Source of the DNA: Bacillota bacterium
GTDB taxonomy: Bacteria; Bacillota_A; Clostridia; Christensenellales; Aristaeellaceae
Direction: 5' to 3'
DNA length: 64,000 bases
Assembly: GCA_023421735.1 (NCBI GenBank)
Contig: JAEZSP010000051.1
Coordinates: 1-64,000 of the forward strand
Positions 32,653 through 40,978 of the stretch are shown here, in pieces. Below the pieces are notes generated by a model. The model made no database searches and was not told the DNA's origin. It saw only the letters and a program-made list of their open reading frames with translations. Both the position numbers and the translations under genes were made by a program. Each line of letters starts with the position of its first letter. The stretch's first letter is position 1.

Positions 32653-32674
32653 GCCCTGCCTCCGTGGACAGGGC
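32653..32674 (-). promoter_or_regulatory. Leader hairpin of rpsF operon, possible S6:S18 autoregulatory site
   Basis: GCCCTG pairs with CAGGGC around a ten-base loop between the promoter and the rpsF ribosome site. Many rpsF leaders carry an RNA element bound by S6:S18; the conserved CCG of that element was not convincingly placed here. Confidence 0.35.
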
Positions 32675-32693
32675 AAGGATGCGCCAATTACAT

Positions 32694-32722
32694 ATTATAG
32701 TGCATATCTGCACGCATCGCAA
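32694..32722 (-). promoter_or_regulatory. Promoter of rpsF-ssb-rpsR operon
   Basis: Reverse strand: TTGCGA, 17-base spacer, TATAAT; leader of about 65 bases. Confidence 0.7.
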
Positions 32723-32764
32723 CGACACGTGTGTTAAATTTTCTAAAATGGGTACAATCCACCG

Positions 32765-33826
32765 TTACGCCTCTTCGTATACCATATCCCGGAGGGTCGG
32801 ATGGATTTCGCCGTAGACATATCCCATGTTGCGCACATGCTGACAGTAGACCGCTGCGAGGTGGTTTTTCGGATCGATCATCACGTATGCGCCCGCCGCG
32901 CCATCCCAACCAAATTCACCAACGGGGGATTTTGCGTAGGCGGGATCGACCAAAACGCGCACGCCGAGCGCATAGTTGTATCCATGGCGTTCAAACAGAT
33001 CAAACGATGCCTTCGCCTTTCCGGTTAAAACGCGTGCGCGCCACAGATCGATGGTTGCGGGCGAAAGGATTCCGCCGCCGCCCGTCGCCATGGCGGATGC
33101 AAAGCGCATGTAGTCCTCGACGGTTGTAAGAAGCCCCGCCCCGCCGCTCTCATATTTTTGCGTCAGGCGGTATGGGTTTTCCAGCCGATCCAAGGACAGA
33201 AGGCGATCCTGCGTGTCGTTGAGTTGGTAATGTGCGCACAGATTCGCCTCGTGATACGGCGTCGGCGTGAAGCCCGAATGTTCCATGCCGAGCGGGTCGA
33301 AGAGCGTTTTTTTCATATACGCGCCAAACGACATGCCGCAGACCGCTTCAATCACCCCCGCGACCACGTCGTGGCACAGGCTGTATTGGAAGTCCGTGCC
33401 CGGCGCGAAGGAGAGCGGCTTTTCTGCAAATGCCGCGACGATGGTTTTCGTGTCCGCATCCTGGCCACAGGCGCGGATCGCCGGGGCATTCAGGTCGTAG
33501 TCCAACCCGCCGCGCATGCTCATCAGGTGTTCGATGGTCATCGACGGGTACTTGGAGAAAGCGGCGATGTACTCGCACACATGGTCGTCGAGCCGCAGCT
33601 TCCCTTCTTCGATCAGCTTCAAGGCACACGCCATCGTGAGCGGTTTCGTCATCGAATACACCCAGTACGCCTCGTTTCCGTCCATGGGGATGGTTCCCGC
33701 CGCATCGCGTGCACCGGAAAAATGGCGGAAGACCACTTCTTTGTCCACCGTTACCATCAAATCCCGCGCGGGAATGTTGCGCGCGCCGAGATTGTCCAGA
33801 TACGCCGTCAGCTTCGCCTTGTCCAT
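32765..33826 (-). CDS. Serine hydrolase, class C beta-lactamase family
   Basis: A 353-residue protein with the catalytic SxxK as YSMTKPLT (near residue 58), the second motif as FQYSLCHDV (YxN-like, with Ser-Leu), and a C-terminal WDGAAGAYV in place of the KTG box. This matches the esterase/EstB-like branch of the penicillin-recognising family rather than a true beta-lactamase. No signal peptide is visible, so it is probably cytoplasmic. Its start abuts the addB stop (33826/33827), indicating co-transcription. Confidence 0.85.
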   Translation of the reverse strand: MDKAKLTAYLDNLGARNIPARDLMVTVDKEVVFRHFSGARDAAGTIPMDGNEAYWVYSMTKPLTMACALKLIEEGKLRLDDHVCEYIAAFSKYPSMTIEHLMSMRGGLDYDLNAPAIRACGQDADTKTIVAAFAEKPLSFAPGTDFQYSLCHDVVAGVIEAVCGMSFGAYMKKTLFDPLGMEHSGFTPTPYHEANLCAHYQLNDTQDRLLSLDRLENPYRLTQKYESGGAGLLTTVEDYMRFASAMATGGGGILSPATIDLWRARVLTGKAKASFDLFERHGYNYALGVRVLVDPAYAKSPVGEFGWDGAAGAYVMIDPKNHLAAVYCQHVRNMGYVYGEIHPTLRDMVYEEA

Positions 33827-36800
33827 TTAGAGATCCCTTCCTTCTGCCTCCTCTGCAAGGAGACGATCGATGACTTCCGCATTTGACAGTTCCTCCACCC
33901 GCCGCACCTTCTGTGCGTCGAGCGATTCGTCGAACAGGCATCCGCGCCTGTAGTCGCAGTATTTGCATGGATCGAGCTTTTTTGTGCGCGCCGGCGCGGC
34001 GGCGGCATCGCCCGCGCGGATGCCGTCCACGTGGTGCGCGGCGTTTTTGAGCACGCGGTCGATGATGAGCCGCATGCCGTGCGGATCGGCCACCGCAGAT
34101 GTGCGCGAAATCTTTCCATCTTTGTTGATCTTGATGGAAATGACGTCCTCCGGAACGGGCGACATGGCTTCGATCACGTCCATGTCGGAGGTCGTCAGCC
34201 CGGAAAGCTTCATGCGCGCGCGCCGGAGCGCCTCGATTTCCCCGGCATCGATCGACTGGTCGGCAACGATCCCTTCGTCAATGCGGAAGTAATACACGCC
34301 CGCGCCTGTTTCCCCGCGTCGGTGCATCGCGGCTGCAAGGTATGTGATGAGCTGAAGCTGGAGTCCGTAATACGCCTCGCACAGCCGAAGCTCGGTGTTC
34401 CCGCGCTTGTAGTCGATCACGCGCAAAAAGCCTTCGGACGGCGCCTGATACGTGTCCACGCGATCGATGCGCCCCTCAAGTGCGCAGGAGGCACCCTCGG
34501 TCGTAAGCTTTAGCGCCGCACCGTCGCCCTGTCCGAAGGAGAGTTCCAATTCGACCGGTGCGAACTTGCTGCCCGCAAGCTGAAAGATGAGCGCCTCGGC
34601 GGCGGTGCGTGCGGTGGCCTTGAGTCTGCGCCGCTCTGCATATTGCACGGCGGAGTCGAACTTTTCGCCGGCTTCCATTCGCTCGAGCAGGATGTCCGAC
34701 ACGGCATCCATCACGGCCTGTCCTTCTGCCGGGTTCATGTGCGCGATGTCCGCGCGTGTCTCTTCCAGGAAACCCCGTACCGCGGCATGGAAAAAGCTGC
34801 CCTCGTCCCGCACGGTCAACGCAAACGGCTCGACCTTTTCCGGCGCGAGCGCATAGCGCATGAAATGTTGGAACGGACAGCGTCCGAACGCCTCCAGTCG
34901 CGTAACGGACGCCTCGGACAGCGCGCCATAAATGCGTTGCGCCGTTTCGGGGCGCAATTGCTCGGCGACTGCGGACGCATCGAACGCAGACAGAAGCCGC
35001 TTGACCGGCATGCCCGGCTCCCGCGCGAGCGTCGCGAGCGCGCGCATGCCCGCAGATTCGCCCATCCGCGCGCCGACGGCGCGCAGCGCTGCGCCGGGGG
35101 CAGCCAGTCGGTCGAAGGGTTCGGTCGCGCCCCCTTCCGCAACCAGACCGGGCAGGAGGCGGCGCAGCTCTCCGATCAGCGCGGCGGGGCGCTGGGCCGT
35201 GCCGTCCGCGCCGGAAAGCGGGTAAGTAAAATCGAACGCTTCCCGTGCCGCACCGAGCGCCGACTTGATATCATATCGGCGCATCAGCGCACGTTCCCCG
35301 CCGTCCGGACCGAGATAGTGGCCGGATGCGGCCGAAAGCCGCGCGAGCTGGTAATCGCTCAAGAGGCCGCTCGTCGTGGAATCGATCCGGTCGACGAGCC
35401 CCATCGCAATCACACATCGAACGGCGCGCGAAACCGCGCGATCCATGGATTGCGCGTATACCGCGTCGCCCGACTGCGGCAGGGGCTTGATGATCGCCTG
35501 ATCGAGTGATTCGCGCAAAAGTTCCCCGATTTCCGCGATCGCCAGCCGTCCCTCGCCCATCAGTGCAGCCGCCTGATCGAGCGTCGCCATGATCCGGTTC
35601 CAAACCTGCGATTCTTCGCCCGCAAGGCGATACAGATTCGCATCCGTCAGCGCCTTTTGGCGCGCAAGGCTCTCGTCGTAGGCGCCGATATCCGACAGGT
35701 AGTCAAACAGCGCCGTCAGTTGTTCGCGCAGTGTTTTTGAAGCCCGCAACCGTGCGCGCAGGGTGTTTACCGGTGCGATCAGCTTCTCCCGAAAGGATTC
35801 GACCGCCTCGGCCTCGTCGCCACCCCGAACGAATGGATTGGAAAGGGCGCGCCCGCGCGGCGCGTACTTGACCATATAATTTGCGAGCCGATCGGCCTCG
35901 TCGCCCTTGACCCCCGCATAACCCGTGCGCAGAAGCGCCATGCCGTCCTCGGTGCGAAACCCCTTCGCCACGAGCGCGAGCGCCGATAGGAGTGCTTCCG
36001 CCAGCGCATGGCGCGAAGCCGGGCGACTCGACGAGAGGAAGATGGGAATGCCGTAGGCTGCGAATGCATCCTCGAGCGCGCTTGCGTATTGATCCACCTC
36101 CGGACAGATGATCAGGAGATCAGACCAGCGCGCGCCGTCCCTTGCCAGCTCCCGGCAACGGCTTGCGGCATAGAGCGCTTCCGTCTGCGGATCCTTGAGA
36201 CACACGAGTCGCACGCCCTCCGGCGCGCTTTCGAGGATTTCGGGTTGCACCGCAAAGAGGTTTTGCGAAAGAAGCGCGATGCCAGTCGGCGCGTCCTCCT
36301 GACCGGAGATCGTCTCTCGCGCGACGGGTACGCCCGCGAACTTTGCATCCCGCACGAGTCGGCCGATGGATCGATTGACCGGGAGAAACGCGTCGGCGTC
36401 CAGCGCAGTGCGGTCGGGATCGGTAAAAATGAGCGCCGTCACCTCGCACGCCGACGCGAGCGCGATCAACAGCGCATGCAGAGGACGCGGCATCACGTCA
36501 AAACCGTAGGCGATTACCCCGGCGGATTTGGCGACGTCGGAACGCGGCGCGCGGGCGGCTGCGTCCATAAGCTCCGCCGTACCGTCGAGCGAGCGCCCGG
36601 CGAGCGCGGCTTCATATGCTTCGAGGATGCGCGCGATATCCGACAGTTTTGCGGAGAAGAGTCCCTCCTCCTCATCGGCGCGTGCGCGTACGTCGTCGGG
36701 CGTAAGTCCCGCCTGCCGCAACGCTTCTAATTCATGCGCCACGCGCGCCGGGAAGCCGCGCCTGTTGCCCGCCCGGGCATAGGCCTTCAATTCCCCCGCG

Positions 36801-37096
36801 CAGGATTTGATCGCGCGCCGGGCGAGCATCACGCGACCACGGTCGTCGACGCGCAGAAAGGATTGGTGCCCGGCGGATTCGAAGATGCGTGCGCACAACC
36901 GTTCGGGCGAGAGGACGCGCAGCCGGAACGAACCCGCGGGTTCGAGCGCGCGGATCAACAGAAGCTCCGTCTCCAGCGTGAGCTGTTTGGGCACGACGAT
37001 CACAACGTCGCCCGCATTCGCGCGCAAAAGCCGCCCGGCCTCGGAAATCAGACTTGCCTGAACGCCGCGCGCGCGTCCTGCCAGAATCCTGAGCAT
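33827..37096 (-). CDS. addB: AddB-type helicase-nuclease subunit, Walker A missing
   Basis: A 1089-residue protein matching the AddB subunit of the AddAB double-strand-break repair nuclease. The C-terminal RecB-type nuclease has GRIDRVD (875-881) and VIDYKRG (893-899). The iron-sulfur cysteines are one in FGRCPFQHF and three in DPCKYCDYRRGC (C1044, C1047, C1053). The N-terminus reads ILAGRARGVQASLISE, where clostridial AddB normally has GRxGSGKT, so the ATP-binding Lys-Ser/Thr is not present. VVIVVPKQLTLETE follows as in the family. addA, normally just downstream, is absent; a serine hydrolase gene follows instead. Confidence 0.85.
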   Translation of the reverse strand: MLRILAGRARGVQASLISEAGRLLRANAGDVVIVVPKQLTLETELLLIRALEPAGSFRLRVLSPERLCARIFESAGHQSFLRVDDRGRVMLARRAIKSCAGELKAYARAGNRRGFPARVAHELEALRQAGLTPDDVRARADEEEGLFSAKLSDIARILEAYEAALAGRSLDGTAELMDAAARAPRSDVAKSAGVIAYGFDVMPRPLHALLIALASACEVTALIFTDPDRTALDADAFLPVNRSIGRLVRDAKFAGVPVARETISGQEDAPTGIALLSQNLFAVQPEILESAPEGVRLVCLKDPQTEALYAASRCRELARDGARWSDLLIICPEVDQYASALEDAFAAYGIPIFLSSSRPASRHALAEALLSALALVAKGFRTEDGMALLRTGYAGVKGDEADRLANYMVKYAPRGRALSNPFVRGGDEAEAVESFREKLIAPVNTLRARLRASKTLREQLTALFDYLSDIGAYDESLARQKALTDANLYRLAGEESQVWNRIMATLDQAAALMGEGRLAIAEIGELLRESLDQAIIKPLPQSGDAVYAQSMDRAVSRAVRCVIAMGLVDRIDSTTSGLLSDYQLARLSAASGHYLGPDGGERALMRRYDIKSALGAAREAFDFTYPLSGADGTAQRPAALIGELRRLLPGLVAEGGATEPFDRLAAPGAALRAVGARMGESAGMRALATLAREPGMPVKRLLSAFDASAVAEQLRPETAQRIYGALSEASVTRLEAFGRCPFQHFMRYALAPEKVEPFALTVRDEGSFFHAAVRGFLEETRADIAHMNPAEGQAVMDAVSDILLERMEAGEKFDSAVQYAERRRLKATARTAAEALIFQLAGSKFAPVELELSFGQGDGAALKLTTEGASCALEGRIDRVDTYQAPSEGFLRVIDYKRGNTELRLCEAYYGLQLQLITYLAAAMHRRGETGAGVYYFRIDEGIVADQSIDAGEIEALRRARMKLSGLTTSDMDVIEAMSPVPEDVISIKINKDGKISRTSAVADPHGMRLIIDRVLKNAAHHVDGIRAGDAAAAPARTKKLDPCKYCDYRRGCLFDESLDAQKVRRVEELSNAEVIDRLLAEEAEGRDL

Positions 37097-37119
37097 CCCG
37101 CCGCCCCCTTTTGAGGATT

Positions 37120-37148
37120 ATTATACACAATAGGCACCCGTCCCGCAA
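37120..37148 (-). promoter_or_regulatory. Promoter of addB
   Basis: Reverse strand: TTGCGG, 17-base spacer, TATAAT, 24 bases before the start codon. A GGCACCCG/GCGGGTGCC inverted repeat (37131-37173) overlaps the spacer and -35 box. Confidence 0.55.
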
Positions 37149-37207
37149 GGCGCGGCTGCGTGCGGGTGCCGGGTTGACAGTTGCCCTGTTGTTTTACCTC
37201 ATATCCG

Positions 37208-37236
37208 TTGAAACTGCGCGCATCCCGTGATATACT
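37208..37236 (+). promoter_or_regulatory. Promoter of sodium-pump beta subunit gene
   Basis: TTGAAA, 17-base spacer, TATACT, about 40 bases before the start codon at 37275. Confidence 0.68.
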
Positions 37237-37274
37237 CGTTTCGATTTGTAAAAAACACGGAGGATACCGCGGAA

Positions 37275-38396
37275 ATGAACGAATTGCTCCAGGGCGTACA
37301 ATCGATGACGTGGCAAATGCTGGTCATGTGGGTGATCGGCGGAACTCTGATTTATCTTGCGATCAAAAAGGACATGGAGCCGACACTCCTACTTCCCATG
37401 GGGTTTGGCGCGATCCTGATGAATCTTCCGTTGCCGGGCGGCGACATCGACGGCGTTGCGAGCGTCATCAAGTCTCTGTTCGACGCCGGAATCGCGAACG
37501 AGTTGTTCCCGCTTCTGTTGTTCATCGGCATCGGCGCGATGATCGACTTCGGCCCCCTTCTCTCCAATCCCCGGCTTTTGCTCTTCGGCGCGGCTGCGCA
37601 GTTCGGCGTCTTCTTCACGTTTTGGCTTGCCGCGTACGTGTTCGGTTTCGCGCTGAAGGATGCTGGTGCGATCGGCGTCATCGGCGCGGCGGATGGCCCG
37701 ACTTCGATCCTCGTGGCGCAGCAATTCGGGTCCGGTTATCTGGGGCCAATCATGGTCGCGGCGTATTCCTACATGGCGCTCGTTCCGATCATTCAGCCCC
37801 CTTGCATCCGGCTCGTAACCACCAAGAAGGAACGGCTGATCCGCATGCCGTACAACCCCAAAAAGGTGACGCGCACCACGCGCATCCTGTTCCCGATCAT
37901 CGTTACGGTGATCGCGGGCGTCATCGCCCCGGCTTCCGCCGCGCTGGTTGGCTTCCTCATGTTCGGAAACCTGCTGCGCGAGTGCACGGTGCTCAACTCG
38001 CTTTCGGACGCCGCGCAGAACGTGCTTGCCAAGCTCATTTCCCTGCTCCTGGGCTTGACCGTCGCCTATAAGATGAGTGCGGAGAACTTTGTGCAGGTCG
38101 AAACGCTCATGATTCTGGGGCTCGGCCTCATTGCGTTTGTGTTTGACACCATCGGCGGCGTGCTGTTTGCGAAGTTTTTGAATCTGTTCCTGAAGGAAAA
38201 GATCAATCCCATGATCGGCGCGGCGGGCATCTCCGCGTTCCCGATGTCCTCGCGCGTGGTTCACAAGATGGGCCTCAAGGAGGATCCGGAAAACTTCCTG
38301 CTCATGCACGCGGCGGGCGTCAACGTATCCGGGCAGATCGCCTCCGTGATCGCGGGCGGTATGATTATGGCCTTCGTCGGCCCCCTGCTCCACTAA
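37275..38396 (+). CDS. Sodium ion-translocating decarboxylase beta subunit
   Basis: A 373-residue membrane protein of the OadB/GcdB/MmdB family. Landmark segments are LFIGIGAMIDFGPLL, GVIGAADGPTSILVAQQFG (the conserved re-entrant region with the key Asp), YSYMALVPIIQPP and AGISAFPMSSRVVHKMG. It couples decarboxylation of a carboxybiotin carrier to sodium export. The start at 37275 (MNELLQG) follows GGAGG at 11 bases. The next gene is a small gamma-like subunit. No alpha (carboxyltransferase) or biotin-carrier subunit of the pump is encoded nearby. Confidence 0.93.
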   Translation: MNELLQGVQSMTWQMLVMWVIGGTLIYLAIKKDMEPTLLLPMGFGAILMNLPLPGGDIDGVASVIKSLFDAGIANELFPLLLFIGIGAMIDFGPLLSNPRLLLFGAAAQFGVFFTFWLAAYVFGFALKDAGAIGVIGAADGPTSILVAQQFGSGYLGPIMVAAYSYMALVPIIQPPCIRLVTTKKERLIRMPYNPKKVTRTTRILFPIIVTVIAGVIAPASAALVGFLMFGNLLRECTVLNSLSDAAQNVLAKLISLLLGLTVAYKMSAENFVQVETLMILGLGLIAFVFDTIGGVLFAKFLNLFLKEKINPMIGAAGISAFPMSSRVVHKMGLKEDPENFLLMHAAGVNVSGQIASVIAGGMIMAFVGPLLH

Positions 38397-38418
38397 AAAA
38401 GGCCAAGGAGGATGAAAC

Positions 38419-38562
38419 ATGAATTGGTTTAACAGCGACAATCTCGTGACGACCCTCGAGGTGATGGGCAAGGGCATGCTGGGCATCTTCGTCGTCATGC
38501 TGCTGATCTATGGCGTATGTCTGCTGCTTACGAAGTTCACCAAGGACTCGAAAGAGGATTAA
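38419..38562 (+). CDS. OadG-related small membrane subunit
   Basis: A 47-residue protein beginning MNWFNSDNLVTTLEVMGKGM, with one membrane helix (GIFVVMLLIYGVCLLLTKF) and a charged tail. The VMGKGMLGIFVVMLLIY pattern is that of the gamma (OadG) subunit, reduced to its anchor. GGAGG lies seven bases before the ATG, 23 bases after the beta subunit stop. It probably assembles with the beta subunit. Confidence 0.8.
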   Translation: MNWFNSDNLVTTLEVMGKGMLGIFVVMLLIYGVCLLLTKFTKDSKED

Positions 38563-38721
38563 GGCAATCCCGCACAATTCGGCGGCACGCTGGCGGCTGC
38601 TTTTCCGCCATACGCCGCTTGCAGACATCCTGATTTACCGCCAGTAAACCTTCGATATTTGCAATTGCATCCGACGAAAAACCCGCATGTCATCGCGCCA
38701 CTTCATTTGTGCGGGATTGCC
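38563..38721. repeat. 159-base element bounded by 15-base perfect inverted repeats
   Basis: The left arm (GGCAATCCCGCACAA, 38563-38577) begins directly after the OadG stop codon. The right arm (38707-38721) is its exact reverse complement. The interior has smaller hairpins (for example TTTACCGCCAGTAAA) and no coding frame. It may be a short non-autonomous element, or a large stem acting as a transcript end; no long T-run follows. Confidence 0.6.
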
Positions 38722-38786
38722 CTAAATCCTATTGACATTCAACCGGAAACCGCTTACCATACCGATAAGGAATGGAGGCGGTTTTT

Positions 38787-39758
38787 TTGACGTTCAATCC
38801 CTATATCGGCCGGGATGCGCAGATCTTTGGCGTCGAGGAGCATCGGCTCGTCGGCGGGCGCGGCGACGGCATGCGGCTTTTTGAGGTGACGACGGGCGGC
38901 GGTCTTTCGATGACGCTTGCGGCGGATCGCTGCCTCGACGTATACAGACTCTCTTTCCGGGGCGTGAACCTCGGCTATTTCTCCGCGTCCGGCTACGTCG
39001 CGCCCGCGTATTTCGATCAGAAGGGCGACGGTTTCCTCAATTCGTTTACGGGCGGTTTTCTCACAACCTGCGGACTGACCCATATGGGCGCATCGTCCAT
39101 GGACGGGGAGGAAGCGTTGGGTCTGCACGGCCCCATCGGCGGAACGCCCGCCGAGGACGTCGCGGCGTATGTTGAGAACGACGAGATCGTGGTGCGCGGC
39201 ACAGTCTATCAGGCGCGCCAGTTTGCGGACAAGCTGCGCCTTGACCGCAAAATCACGGCGCCCGTGGGGGGAAGCACATTTACGATCACCGACATGGTTA
39301 CGAACTTCGGCGATCGCGTATCGCCCCTCATGGTGCTGTATCACATGAACTTCGGTTATCCCCTGCTCGATGAGGATGCGGTCATCTCCGTCAATTCCAC
39401 CAGAGTCGTACCGAGAAATGCGCACGCAGCGGAGGATATCGAAACGTGGAACCGCGCGGCAAAGCCCACGCCGGGTTTTGAGGAGCAGTGCTACTTCCAC
39501 TTTTTTGAAAACGAAGCACGCGCGCGGGTTGAGAACGAAAAACTGCATGTCGCGGCGGAGCTGTCGTTCGATGTGGGTGTACTCCGGCAGATGACCCAGT
39601 GGAAGATGATGGGCGTGCGCGATTACGTCATGGGTCTCGAGCCCGGCACCAACGATCCGGACGGGCGCGCGGCTGCGCGCAAAAGTAGCACGCTGCGTCT
39701 GCTCGCGCCCGGCGAATCCGTCACCATGGCCGTGCACGTAAAAGCGGAGGCAATCTAA
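38787..39758 (+). CDS. DUF4432 / aldose-1-epimerase-like protein
   Basis: A 323-residue protein of the galactose-mutarotase beta-sandwich fold, DUF4432 group. Visible signatures are LAADRCLDVYRLSFRGVNLGYFS, FTGGFLTTCGLTHMGA, LHGPIGGTPAEDV, YHMNFGYPLLDE and VMGLEPGTNDPDGR. It probably interconverts or binds a sugar or sugar acid. A TTG start at 38787 is preferred because GGAGG lies eight bases upstream; the ATG at 38772 overlaps that site. The stop abuts the next start (TAAATG), so it is in an operon with the TIM-barrel enzyme. Confidence 0.82.
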   Translation: MTFNPYIGRDAQIFGVEEHRLVGGRGDGMRLFEVTTGGGLSMTLAADRCLDVYRLSFRGVNLGYFSASGYVAPAYFDQKGDGFLNSFTGGFLTTCGLTHMGASSMDGEEALGLHGPIGGTPAEDVAAYVENDEIVVRGTVYQARQFADKLRLDRKITAPVGGSTFTITDMVTNFGDRVSPLMVLYHMNFGYPLLDEDAVISVNSTRVVPRNAHAAEDIETWNRAAKPTPGFEEQCYFHFFENEARARVENEKLHVAAELSFDVGVLRQMTQWKMMGVRDYVMGLEPGTNDPDGRAAARKSSTLRLLAPGESVTMAVHVKAEAI

Positions 39759-40625
39759 ATGAAAATTGGTATTTGCACAACGGATTTCAAGCCCCGGGGC
39801 ATGAATGAGTTGTTTGAAACGATTGAAAAAATGGGCTTTGCATGCGTCCAGTTCGCATTCGCGTCCATCCTGGAATCGCATTTTGTGGAATCGGAGTCCA
39901 TTGAGATTCCGGCGCAGATCCCCGCCGGATTTCCGCAAAGTGTTTCGGAATGCGCACGCGCGCACGGGCTTGAAATCATCGCCCTGAACGGCACCTATAA
40001 CATGGCGCATCCCGACGCAGCGATTCGGGATGAGGGCGCGCGGCGTTTCCTCCTGCTCATCGACGCGGCCGCCGAAATGGGCGTGAAATACATCACCCTG
40101 TGTACCGGTTCGCGCAGCCGGGAATCCCTCTGGATGCGCCATCCGGACAACGAATCCGAGGCGGCGTGGCACGACATGAAAAGCGGCATGCGCAAAATAC
40201 TGCCGCACGCGGAAAAAAGGGGTGTAACGCTCCTCATCGAGACCGAGGCATCCAACACCGTGCGCACCCCGGCGCGCGCGCGGCGGCTCATGGACGAGAT
40301 GCAAAGCGAAAACCTGAAAGTCGTGCTCGATCCGGCGAACGTGTTTCTGCCCGGCACGGCGCATTCCGAAAACGTGAGACCGGTCCTCGACGATGCGTTT
40401 GAACAGTTCGGGAAGGAAATTCAACTCGCACACGGCAAGGACATTCGCGCGGGCGCAGACATCGACTTTTGCGGGACAGGGCTTGGCATCGTCGATTTCC
40501 CCTACATGCTCGCAAAACTGCGGGGCGTGGGCTTCGCGGGAGACATGGTGTTGCACGGTATTTACGACGAAGGGGATATGCCGCGCGCGCTTTCCTACAT
40601 GCAAAAGTTGATCAGGGGTGCATGA
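39759..40625 (+). CDS. Sugar phosphate isomerase/epimerase (xylose isomerase-like TIM barrel)
   Basis: A 288-residue AP-endonuclease-2 / xylose-isomerase-like barrel. Metal-binding residues typical of the family appear as LLIETEAS (Glu), VVLDPANVF (Asp), LAHGKDI (His/Lys-Asp) and a C-terminal GIYDEGDMP. It begins directly after the DUF4432 stop. The two enzymes look like a small sugar-conversion module; the sugar is unknown. A terminator follows. Confidence 0.85.
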   Translation: MKIGICTTDFKPRGMNELFETIEKMGFACVQFAFASILESHFVESESIEIPAQIPAGFPQSVSECARAHGLEIIALNGTYNMAHPDAAIRDEGARRFLLLIDAAAEMGVKYITLCTGSRSRESLWMRHPDNESEAAWHDMKSGMRKILPHAEKRGVTLLIETEASNTVRTPARARRLMDEMQSENLKVVLDPANVFLPGTAHSENVRPVLDDAFEQFGKEIQLAHGKDIRAGADIDFCGTGLGIVDFPYMLAKLRGVGFAGDMVLHGIYDEGDMPRALSYMQKLIRGA

Positions 40626-40721
40626 AAGCGCGTCAAAAGGTGTAAACACGTACGTTTCGCTGAATATATCATAGAATATATGTCATAAATACACGGAAAA
40701 CGCCCCTTTTTTAAGATCATT

Positions 40722-40755
40722 TCGCAGGTGATTGCCACACCTGCGAGTTTTTATT
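40722..40755 (+). terminator. Terminator of sugar-enzyme operon
   Basis: TCGCAGGTG pairs perfectly with CACCTGCGA around a seven-base loop, followed by GTTTTTATTTT. Confidence 0.88.
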
Positions 40756-40789
40756 TTATAAGTGATGCACATAAGACACGTGTATATTT

Positions 40790-40799
40790 AAAACGTTTT
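40790..40799. promoter_or_regulatory. Candidate LacI/CcpA-type operator
   Basis: The palindrome AAAACGTTTT within TTTAAAACGTTTTTGA, with the central CG typical of LacI-family operators and cre sites, 65 bases upstream of the -35 box. Confidence 0.3.
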
Positions 40800-40864
40800 T
40801 GATAATTTTTTTGCTGTGCGTTTTCAAAAATTGCATTTTGAGGACGATTTCTGTTAAATTCCAG

Positions 40865-40894
40865 TTGACAGACGAAGAATGTGCGTATTATAAT
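40865..40894 (+). promoter_or_regulatory. Promoter of peptide-type ABC operon
   Basis: TTGACA, 18-base spacer, TATAAT. Confidence 0.8.
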
Positions 40895-40978
40895 GCAAAC
40901 AGAAACGCGTGTACAGACGTCGGATGTGGTGCGCGCGTAAATGGGCACTGCCCAAAATCAATTGGGAGGGTAAGCACA

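Larger units (their letters stand above)
40626..40978. other. Regulatory region upstream of peptide-type ABC operon
   Basis: 353 bases without a gene. It holds a terminator for the preceding operon (40722-40755), a palindrome AAAACGTTTT at 40790-40799, a strong promoter (40865-40894) and a leader of about 80 bases ending in GGGAGGG. The 40640-40720 part is AT-rich with no clear motif. Confidence 0.6.

Noticed and set aside
32765..33826. True class C beta-lactamase (antibiotic resistance)
   Set aside because: SxxK is present, but the YxN and KTG motifs are not canonical and there is no signal peptide; a general esterase-type hydrolase is more likely.
38754..40649. Long reverse-strand frame of 631 codons
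   Set aside because: It lies antisense to two well-supported genes (DUF4432 and the TIM-barrel enzyme), has no recognisable motif and is explained by GC-rich codon bias.
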